Positions 1 to 4,419 of a stretch of 5,714 bases of DNA are shown piece after piece. Position 1 is the stretch's first letter, and each line of letters begins with the position of its first letter. Position numbers and translations under genes: made by a program. This DNA comes from an uncultured Bacteroidota bacterium (GTDB lineage: Bacteria > Bacteroidota > Bacteroidia > Chitinophagales > Chitinophagaceae), in the NCBI GenBank assembly GCA_903906615.1, contig CAIVKT010000130.1:1-5714 (forward strand), written 5' to 3'. The notes beneath the pieces are model-generated. The model was not told the DNA's origin. It saw nothing but the letters and a program-made list of their open reading frames with translations, and searched no databases.

Positions 1-1030
1 GCATCGCCTTATCCGAATGCACCTGTATGAGGGTCATAATAATAGTGGTTTGCGACATCATGCCAAAGCCGGCAACTGTGGCAAACAACATAGCCAGTGG
101 GAAGTTGCTGATCTGCGAGAACAGCAGGAGGAAAACACCGAAAACAACTGTGTTGATGAGCAATACAAATTTAAGGTCGGTACCCTTTTTTAAAGATGCC
201 AGGAATATAGACCCGCAGATAGCTCCCAGCCCTATAAAGCTGTTGATATAGCCATAAGTGGCTGCATTGCCTTTAAAGATCACCTTTGCAAATATGGGCA
301 GCAATGTGTTGTACGGTAACACCAATAACGCGGTAGAGGAGAGCATCAGCATGGCCATTGCAATAATGTGCGTACCCTTTACATACGCAAAGCCATTTAC
401 CAGCGCGTCTATGGGATTTTCTTTTGCCGGCAGTGGCACGTGTGCCGGTAATTTCATGAGCAGCAGGGAGGCAATGACAGCTACAAAGCTCACTGCATTT
501 AAGGTGAAACAAAATCCCGCGCCATACTTTACCAAAACAATACCCGATAATGCAGGCCCGAGCAGCCTGGCCAGGTTGACCATTGACGAATTGAGTGCCA
601 TCGCATTGGGCAGATCTTCCTTATTGGTCACCAGCTCGTGGATCAACGGTTGCCTGGCCGGTACATCGAAGGCATTGATGATGCCGAGCAACACACTGAG
701 CGCCAGTATCTCCCATACACGATAGTGGCCGGTAAATGTTAGCGCAGCAAGGAGAACGGCCTGCACCATGGAGGCCACCTGGGTTACCAGCAGCAATTTA
801 TAACGATCGTACCTGTCTGCGGCAATGCCACCAAGCAGTGAAAAAAGGAACGAAGGGAACTGCATGGCAAATACAGAAAGTCCCAGCATATAGGCCGAAT
901 CTGTGATGGAATATACCAGCCAGCTTACACCTGTGCGCTGCATCCATGTGCCGATCTGTGAAACAGACTGCCCCGCGAAGAACAGCGAATAATTACGGTT
1001 TTTAAATGCCCTGAATGTACTAATGCTCAT
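1..1030 (-). CDS. MFS exporter, EntS-like (MFS_3 type), 3' end cut off by the window edge
   Basis: The minus strand reads openly from an ATG at 1030-1028 for 343 codons to the window edge, so the C-terminal part is missing. The protein starts MSISTFRAFKNRNYSLFFAG, and the following GTWMQ (27-31) and FDVPARQP (121-128) are typical of the enterobactin-exporter-like MFS_3 family. The motif-A loop between helices 2 and 3 is visible as GGIAADRYDRYK (67-78). About nine to ten hydrophobic helices are present, with a polar central loop near residues 195-210 (PAHVPLPAKENP). Members are inner-membrane, proton-driven drug or siderophore exporters; the substrate here cannot be read from sequence. The frame ends at HSDKAM, just where relatives continue with an RGRVMS-like motif. 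It starts 19 bases after the stop of the small membrane-protein gene, so co-transcription is likely. Open frames on the opposite strand here are shadows. Family assignment is firm, substrate unknown. Confidence 0.93.
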   Translation of the reverse strand, partial: MSISTFRAFKNRNYSLFFAGQSVSQIGTWMQRTGVSWLVYSITDSAYMLGLSVFAMQFPSFLFSLLGGIAADRYDRYKLLLVTQVASMVQAVLLAALTFTGHYRVWEILALSVLLGIINAFDVPARQPLIHELVTNKEDLPNAMALNSSMVNLARLLGPALSGIVLVKYGAGFCFTLNAVSFVAVIASLLLMKLPAHVPLPAKENPIDALVNGFAYVKGTHIIAMAMLMLSSTALLVLPYNTLLPIFAKVIFKGNAATYGYINSFIGLGAICGSIFLASLKKGTDLKFVLLINTVVFGVFLLLFSQISNFPLAMLFATVAGFGMMSQTTIIMTLIQVHSDKAM

Positions 1031-1049
1031 AATGATATTGAAAAACGCC

Positions 1050-1364
1050 TTACTCTTTGTCCTTGTGTTGAAAATGCAGGCTTCCCTGGATGCCCATTAA
1101 AGCGATACCCGCCAGGAACACAATGAGCGACACCGGGTGGTCGCGGTCTATAGGGGCAACGACAAACAACAAGTAGGCGACCACGATATTGAACAACGCC
1201 CACAGCACATTGACAAGAGGCGAGGATAGCCCCTTGCCGGGAGGTTTGGCAAAAGGAGATGGAAATTTATTGCCGCTGATGCCGTGTACAAAATGAGGGA
1301 CTGCATTTGCAAAGACCGCACCCGAAAAGAACACGGCTATATACTGATACCATTGCATAAACAT
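1050..1364 (-). CDS. conserved small membrane protein, three predicted helices, function unknown
   Basis: This 104-residue protein has three hydrophobic segments, at about residues 6-23, 50-70 and 77-94. Between the first two lies a conserved-looking loop with HFVHGISGNKFPSPFAKPPG (24-43) followed by SSP before helix 2. It ends in a short charged tail, QHKDKE. The PH-x-V-x-G...FPSPFAKPPG pattern is one I associate with small uncharacterised bacterial inner-membrane proteins; no activity is known to me. The start could be the ATG at 1364 or the in-frame ATG at codon 3 (1358), and no ribosome binding site decides between them. It lies upstream of the MFS exporter, 19 bases away on the same strand, and downstream of the Crp/Fnr gene and the TGTGA palindrome. 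It may therefore be the first gene of a regulated two-gene unit. Confidence 0.85.
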   Translation of the reverse strand: MFMQWYQYIAVFFSGAVFANAVPHFVHGISGNKFPSPFAKPPGKGLSSPLVNVLWALFNIVVAYLLFVVAPIDRDHPVSLIVFLAGIALMGIQGSLHFQHKDKE

Positions 1365-1381
1365 TAGTTTGATGATCAGGG

Positions 1382-1389
1382 CAAAGGTG
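1382..1389 (-). promoter_or_regulatory. possible -7 box of the small membrane protein-exporter unit
   Basis: On the minus strand this reads CACCTTTG, five of the six fixed positions of the Bacteroidota -7 box TAnnTTTG. No good -33 box precedes it. The TGTGA palindrome would be centred roughly 40-45 bases upstream of a start near 1377, a class-II activator distance. This is a weak match, proposed mainly because of the geometry. Confidence 0.25.
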
Positions 1390-1411
1390 GCGCAAATTCC
1401 TGTAGCAGACC

Positions 1412-1427
1412 TGTGACATTCATCACA
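1412..1427. promoter_or_regulatory. perfect CRP-type operator, TGTGA-N6-TCACA
   Basis: The bases read TGTGACATTCATCACA, an exact inverted repeat of the CRP half-site with the canonical 6-base spacer. The site lies in the 73-base gap between the Crp/Fnr gene, whose stop is 10 bases away, and the small membrane-protein gene, whose ATG is 47 bases away on the minus strand. It is thus placed to control the membrane protein-exporter pair. The neighbouring regulator carries the R-E-x-x-x-R recognition pattern that reads TGTGA in CRP. Regulation by this particular protein is inference. Confidence 0.6.
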
Positions 1428-1437
1428 ATCGGTAAGG

Positions 1438-2019
1438 CTAATCTCTTTTAGCGCGAATGCGGCTCAGTGTTTCGCGGGTAACACCCAGGTAAGAAGATAT
1501 TTGCGACAAAGATACCCGTTGCAGCAGTTGAGGGTTGTGTTCTTCTATATAGTGGTAGCGCTCAGTAGGAGTATATATTTTGAAGAAGTTACTTTGGTCT
1601 TCTGTTACAGCCAGCAAATACATAGCTATCCTTCGGATGAAGAGAAATATCTCCGAATCCCGGTCAAATTGCCCGGAAATACTGTCGATGTTAAATATCC
1701 ATACGGCAGCATCTTCACCTGCTTCTATGGTGTATTCAGACGGCAAATGGTTGCGCATGCTTTTAATGTGACCCGTATAATCTCCCTCAAAAGAGAAATT
1801 GAGGTTGATGGTGGTGCCGTCTTTGTTATAATAAGTGCGCAAATAGCCGGCGGCCACCAGGTATACAGAGCGGCACACCTCGCCCTCGCGCAGTAAGGCT
1901 GTTCCCTTTTTTAGCTCGCGGTATTCGGTGGCGCCCATCAGCATTGGGATATCTTCATCAGGCACCCTTAGTGTCACCTTGCGCACATATTCCCGAAACC
2001 TTTCTTCTAATGCAGGCAT
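1438..2019 (-). CDS. Crp/Fnr-family transcriptional regulator
   Basis: With the start at the ATG at 2019 the protein has 193 residues (MPALEERFREYVRK...), the usual size of Bacteroidota Crp/Fnr regulators. An N-terminal cupin-like sensor covers about residues 20-115 and includes LLREGEVCRSVYLVAAGYLR (42-61). A long dimer helix follows at about 120-150, then a C-terminal helix-turn-helix, SLSQISSYLGVTRETLSRIR (170-189). R182, E183 and R187 line up with R180, E181 and R185 of E. coli CRP, which contact TGTGA. The sensor lacks the cyclic-nucleotide phosphate cassette (GE-L...RSA); the equivalent stretch reads GDYTGHIKSM...PSEYTIEA, so cAMP binding is doubtful and the ligand unknown. The open frame continues upstream to 2178, but that part is antisense to the DUF4268 gene and does not resemble the family, so I use 2019. 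A perfect TGTGA palindrome lies just downstream. Confidence 0.93.
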   Translation of the reverse strand: MPALEERFREYVRKVTLRVPDEDIPMLMGATEYRELKKGTALLREGEVCRSVYLVAAGYLRTYYNKDGTTINLNFSFEGDYTGHIKSMRNHLPSEYTIEAGEDAAVWIFNIDSISGQFDRDSEIFLFIRRIAMYLLAVTEDQSNFFKIYTPTERYHYIEEHNPQLLQRVSLSQISSYLGVTRETLSRIRAKRD

Positions 2020-2024
2020 TACTG

Positions 2025-2036
2025 CAAATATCTTTA
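2025..2036. promoter_or_regulatory. possible overlapping divergent -7 boxes
   Basis: The Crp/Fnr and DUF4268 genes diverge across only 49 bases. On the minus strand 2032-2025 reads GATATTTG, and on the plus strand 2029-2036 reads TATCTTTA. Each matches five of the six fixed positions of TAnnTTTG, and they overlap by four bases. The minus box lies 5 bases from the regulator's ATG, implying an almost leaderless message. No convincing -33 box is visible for either. Confidence 0.22.
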
Positions 2037-2068
2037 TTTTCGGGCAAAGAATGTATTTCCAATAAGCC

Positions 2069-2524
2069 ATGTACACCAAACAAGAAGCATCAAAACAAAA
2101 ACAGGCATTCTGGACGGCATTTGGGCAATACATGCAACCCATTTTGTCGGCAGAAGGATTGAAGGCCAATTGGATCAATTACAAAACGGGTGTTACGGGC
2201 ATTCATTTCAAAATGGATGTGGACAATACACACGCCACTATTGCTATTGTATTCTCGCACTCGGATGCAGATATACAGGCAGCCCATTACGGTCAATTGA
2301 CGCAACTGAAAGCAATGCTACAGCAAGCGCTGGGTGAGGAATGGCTATGGCAGCCAATGATAACCGATGAGTACGGCAAAACAATAAGCAGGGTTGGCAC
2401 AACCCTGCAAGGCGTGAACATTTACCGCAATGAAGACTGGCCTACGCTCATTTCTTTCTTCAAGCCACGCATTATAGCACTAGATGCTTTTTGGAGTGAT
2501 GCACGGTATGGGTTTGAGATGTAG
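2069..2524 (+). CDS. DUF4268 domain protein
   Basis: This 151-residue protein matches, as I recall it, the short form of the DUF4268 family common in Bacteroidota. Visible family features, in order, are the N-terminal helix with FWTAFGQYMQP (14-24), NWINYKTGVTGIHFKMD (34-50), a central helix ending in ALGEEWLWQP (87-96), DEYGKTISR (100-108), GVNIYRNEDWP (114-124) and a strongly conserved tail, FFKPRIIALDAFWSDARYGF (129-148). It has no signal peptide or membrane helix, so it is probably cytoplasmic. The biochemical role is unknown; longer DUF4268 proteins are sometimes linked to nuclease-like modules, but no catalytic motif can be pointed to here. It is divergent from the Crp/Fnr gene and ends 8 bases from the stop of the convergent methyltransferase gene, leaving little room for a terminator. 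The start at 2069 gives the natural N-terminus; no Shine-Dalgarno is present. Confidence 0.88.
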   Translation: MYTKQEASKQKQAFWTAFGQYMQPILSAEGLKANWINYKTGVTGIHFKMDVDNTHATIAIVFSHSDADIQAAHYGQLTQLKAMLQQALGEEWLWQPMITDEYGKTISRVGTTLQGVNIYRNEDWPTLISFFKPRIIALDAFWSDARYGFEM

Positions 2525-2532
2525 TGGGCATC

Positions 2533-3396
2533 TTATACAGCCCTCAGCATCCACGTGGCCTGTATCTTGGGTGGTGGCTGTTTGCTGTTGCGCATTTCCT
2601 CGGGCAATACCTTCAGCAGCTGCGGCATCACGCTCAGGTCTTTGTAATTAGGTTCTGCTTCTTGTACCACTTCAAAGCCCTGCTCTTTAAAAAACCTACG
2701 GGCGGCATCGTAACTTTCAAATTTATTCTCTTCAATGTGGTGCTGCTCTGTAAAGGCTTTTTCGCTTTCGCTTTTGGGTAGGGTAGCCATCATTTCTGCC
2801 GACCGCTGTACGTATACATCTGCTGTTATCCAGCAACCGCCACGCTGCTTTAAAGTGCGGTGTATGGTATGGCACAGTTGCTTTTTCTCCTCCAGGTTCA
2901 GGTACATCAGCAGGCCCTCATTCACTATGGTCACAGGGCCGCTAAACCTATTCATCACCTGGTCGAACGCCGCAGCATCCATAGCATTTAATGGCAGCAG
3001 CTCAAAGTTGCCTCGTACATCTTTATCCAGTTGCAGTTGGCCGATCATATCCTGCTTCAGGGCTACTACTTCCGGCAGGTCTGTATCTATGTAGTGCATG
3101 CCCGCATCTTTATCGCAAAGGTCCAGCCCGCGAAACGAAAAGCCCGAAGACAATTCAAGTATGTTCTTGCTATCGGTCTGTTGCAGCAACTGGTCTATGC
3201 TCCAGTACCTGCTTTCAAAGTGCATCACCCGTATCCAGAACCAGAAGTCTTTATCCTCAAAGTTCAGCCCGAACACTTCATCGCCATGCATCAGCGCAGC
3301 CGTTTGCTTCGCATATGGTATATTGGTATAGCCCTTCATCATCAAAAGCGATTTTGCTGAAGGGCTTACGCTGCTAAAGTCTTTTAGTGGTGGCAT
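2533..3396 (-). CDS. SAM-dependent methyltransferase, leucine carboxyl methyltransferase (LCM/TcmP-like) family
   Basis: The 287-residue protein has the layout of LCM-family class I methyltransferases, which move a methyl group from S-adenosylmethionine to a carboxyl or hydroxyl oxygen, for example on polyketides or protein C-termini. The helical N-terminal cap includes SAKSLLMMKGYTNIPYAK (13-30). Motif I is ILELSSGFSFRGLDL (79-93), a family-typical variant of ExGxG. The acidic end of strand 2 is YIDTDLPEV (102-110), and strand 4 is NEGLLMYLNLEEK (159-171), matching the family's EGLLxYL signature. WITADVY (189-195) follows and the C-terminus is WMLRAV. No signal peptide or membrane helix is present. 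No biosynthetic genes are adjacent, so the substrate is unknown. The start at 3396 fits an exact -7 promoter box 22 bases upstream. The gene ends 8 bases from the convergent DUF4268 gene. Confidence 0.88.
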   Translation of the reverse strand: MPPLKDFSSVSPSAKSLLMMKGYTNIPYAKQTAALMHGDEVFGLNFEDKDFWFWIRVMHFESRYWSIDQLLQQTDSKNILELSSGFSFRGLDLCDKDAGMHYIDTDLPEVVALKQDMIGQLQLDKDVRGNFELLPLNAMDAAAFDQVMNRFSGPVTIVNEGLLMYLNLEEKKQLCHTIHRTLKQRGGCWITADVYVQRSAEMMATLPKSESEKAFTEQHHIEENKFESYDAARRFFKEQGFEVVQEAEPNYKDLSVMPQLLKVLPEEMRNSKQPPPKIQATWMLRAV

Positions 3397-3418
3397 GGTG
3401 GTTGGTTATTACGAGATG

Positions 3419-3426
3419 CAAAAGTA
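3419..3426 (-). promoter_or_regulatory. -7 promoter box of the methyltransferase gene
   Basis: Minus-strand bases 3426-3419 read TACTTTTG, an exact match to the Bacteroidota -7 box TAnnTTTG, 22 bases before the methyltransferase ATG. Nineteen bases upstream is a T-run (complement of 3446-3450) where the -33 TTTG is expected, so that element is imperfect. Confidence 0.55.
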
Positions 3427-3516
3427 GTTCTTTAGTGAAAAGCATAAAAATGATGCCTCACTAACATATTTCTTATACTGCCGAAATTTAAGTAATTAGT
3501 AAGGTGGTGAGCTCAA

Positions 3517-3524
3517 TATATTTG
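3517..3524 (+). promoter_or_regulatory. -7 promoter box of the lipoprotein gene
   Basis: Bases 3517-3524 read TATATTTG, an exact TAnnTTTG match, with only a weak TTAG at the -33 position (3496-3499). It implies a leader of roughly 85 bases before the preferred ATG at 3616. Between them, TTTATTTG at 3554-3561 is a near match that could be a second start. The methyltransferase box points the other way about 90 bases to the left, so 3397-3615 is a divergent promoter region. Confidence 0.45.
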
Positions 3525-3533
3525 CGAGGCTTT
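3522..3533 (+). repeat. 12-base direct repeat A, left copy
   Basis: TTGCGAGGCTTT occurs here and again at 4265-4276 in the same orientation. The left copy overlaps the -7 box; the right copy forms one arm of the terminator hairpin. With repeat B it brackets the AT-rich lipoprotein gene. Confidence 0.55.
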
Positions 3534-3566
3534 AAGGATGGTTTACGAACTTTTTTATTTGAGATT

Positions 3567-3578
3567 TGAAATCCACAG
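3567..3578 (+). repeat. 12-base direct repeat B, left copy
   Basis: TGAAATCCACAG occurs here and at 4234-4245 in the same orientation. It lies inside repeat A, 37 bases before the preferred lipoprotein start. Confidence 0.55.
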
Positions 3579-3615
3579 TTGTTTTTTAACTACTTTAACA
3601 CTTGCAATGAACTTA

Positions 3616-4215
3616 ATGAAAAATATCATCTGCTTCTTTTGTTTTCTATCTGTTATTGGATTGCCGTCATGCAACAACAGTCCGACTAAAAAGTATGTAG
3701 ATATTACAGAGCAAGATTATAAGCATGATTCTGATACGATTGATGTACAGCGGATATATTTTAAAACCGCAACAGCGGCGAATACCGCACAGGAAGTTAT
3801 TAATCTAAATGCAGGACAAGTTGCATTTATTAGGGAGTCGCTTATTCACGCAGATTCATTAATCAAAGTGATTTTTCCTGATAAAAGTGTCACGAATTTT
3901 ACTATCGAAAATTTGGATGATTTAATAGATGCTTGGAATACAGATAGTTCTAAGTTTAAATGTAGTCGTACATATTTTATCAACTCAATAGGTGTAGCTT
4001 TTGGTGAATACTTAGTAAAAGAGTATAAAATGAGATGGGAAATTGTTGCTGATGAAAATGGATCTGATTATTCAACAACGATCGATGAATTAAGAATTTC
4101 AAATTTCCCAATAAACTCCGTTCTGAAAGCAATTGATCAAAAGCGAGAGGGTTCCTTATCAACAATTTCATTAGTTACAAAGCGGGAAATTTCAGAGTTA
4201 GGGAAGAAGAAATAG
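3616..4215 (+). CDS. putative lipoprotein with DUF3806-like domain
   Basis: The protein has 199 residues if it starts at 3616. This start gives a clean lipoprotein signal peptide: K2, a hydrophobic core (residues 4-15) and a lipobox LPSC with C19 as the lipidated cysteine. An ATG at 3607 adds three residues. The frame is open from 3538, but that would bury the signal sequence behind 26 extra residues. The residues after C19 (NNSPTKK) lack the acidic surface-export signal known in some Bacteroidota, so it may face the periplasm (inference). The C-terminal half resembles DUF3806: INSIGVAFGEYLVKEY (122-137), a WEIV strand with DENG (141-149) and a later FPINSVLKAI (164-173). No catalytic function is known. 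The gene is strongly AT-rich: 34 of the 120 bases at 3841-3960 are G or C, against 35 of 60 at 5341-5400. Nested 12-base repeats flank it. No obvious partner gene. Confidence 0.75.
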   Translation: MKNIICFFCFLSVIGLPSCNNSPTKKYVDITEQDYKHDSDTIDVQRIYFKTATAANTAQEVINLNAGQVAFIRESLIHADSLIKVIFPDKSVTNFTIENLDDLIDAWNTDSSKFKCSRTYFINSIGVAFGEYLVKEYKMRWEIVADENGSDYSTTIDELRISNFPINSVLKAIDQKREGSLSTISLVTKREISELGKKK

Positions 4216-4233
4216 GAATTTAAAGAATAGGCA

Positions 4234-4245
4234 TGAAATCCACAG
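4234..4245 (+). repeat. 12-base direct repeat B, right copy
   Basis: Second exact copy of TGAAATCCACAG, 18 bases after the lipoprotein stop. It is followed at once by AGCATAAAAA (4244-4253), a 10-base string also present at 3441-3450 on the left side. Confidence 0.55.
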
Positions 4246-4248
4246 CAT

Positions 4249-4276
4249 AAAAAAAGCCCCGCAATTGCGAGGCTTT
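4249..4276 (-). terminator. intrinsic terminator for minus-strand transcription
   Basis: The minus strand forms a 10-pair stem, AAAGCCUCGC with GCGGGGCUUU, around an AAUU loop and runs straight into seven U residues (complement of 4249-4255). On this strand the central pair (4270 with 4259) is a U-G wobble. On the plus strand it is an A-C mismatch and only a short U tract follows. The signal is therefore built for leftward transcripts, although it may weakly stop the lipoprotein message too. It sits 144 bases past the Mur-ligase stop, with the structured element in between. Confidence 0.85.
4265..4276 (+). repeat. 12-base direct repeat A, right copy
   Basis: Second exact copy of TTGCGAGGCTTT. 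It is the right arm of the terminator hairpin, so its conservation could partly reflect hairpin function. Confidence 0.55.
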
Positions 4277-4286
4277 CTAAAAGTGA

Positions 4287-4358
4287 ACCCTATGATACAA
4301 ATCTCGCGTCACCTCCCCGCCGGTTCTCGCCCCTGTGGAACACAGCGGCCATCAGGGT
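4287..4358 (-). ncRNA. candidate structured RNA element, either a 3' UTR domain or a small RNA
   Basis: Read leftward, the element is closed by pairing 4358-4350 with 4297-4287: ACCCUGAUG with UAUC-AU-AGGGU, eight Watson-Crick pairs, one G-U and a 2-base bulge. A hairpin stacks directly inside it: GCC and GGC around CUGUG-UUC-CACAG (4349-4329), eight pairs with one G-G mismatch. The remaining 31 bases (4328-4298) are purine-rich, little paired, and contain GGAGGUGA. The 4350/4297 pair is a G-U wobble only on the minus strand and an A-C mismatch on the plus strand, agreeing with the terminator's orientation. A weak -7-like TAAATGTG (4390-4383) could start a separate RNA of about 130 bases ending at the terminator. 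Otherwise it is the 3' UTR of the Mur-ligase message. I cannot assign it to a named RNA family. The folding is by eye, without energy calculation. Confidence 0.4.
4290..4352 (-). other. 20-codon micro-ORF spanning the structured element
   Basis: An ATG at 4352 opens a frame of 20 codons ending in TAG at 4290, almost exactly co-extensive with the structured element. The peptide begins MAAVFHRG and contains ENRRGGDARF, rich in Arg and Gly. No ribosome binding site precedes it, and the ATG is buried in the outer stem. I have an unverified impression of similar short Arg/Gly frames elsewhere in Bacteroidota intergenic DNA. If so, conserved RNA sequence rather than a peptide may be the cause. Confidence 0.15.
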
Positions 4359-4419
4359 AATTAAGCGGATGTTCTTTATCTCCACATTTAAGCATTGGCA
4401 ATAGTGGGCTTATACTCGT

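Noticed and set aside
258..725. Long open frame on the plus strand (155 codons), with another at 27-251 (74 codons)
   Set aside because: Both lie inside the MFS exporter on the opposite strand. Their products have no recognisable family features, whereas the minus-strand reading is a clear transporter.
2020..2178. N-terminal extension of the Crp/Fnr frame to an ATG at 2178
   Set aside because: The extra 53 residues are Cys-rich, unlike the family, and are antisense to the start of the DUF4268 gene. The ATG at 2019 gives the normal family length.
2521..2545. Possible bidirectional terminator between the convergent DUF4268 and methyltransferase genes (GGGC and GCCC around a long loop)
   Set aside because: The stem is only four pairs with a loop of about 11 bases and no U tract.
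3538..3615. Extended start of the lipoprotein frame at 3538
   Set aside because: It would place 26 residues before an otherwise perfect lipoprotein signal peptide, and this stretch contains repeat B and promoter-like DNA.
4298..4358. A tRNA or tRNA-like fold on the plus strand, suggested by GGTTCTCGCC resembling a T-arm
   Set aside because: No acceptor stem, anticodon arm or 3' end fits. The G-U pairs and U tract favour a minus-strand RNA of a different fold.
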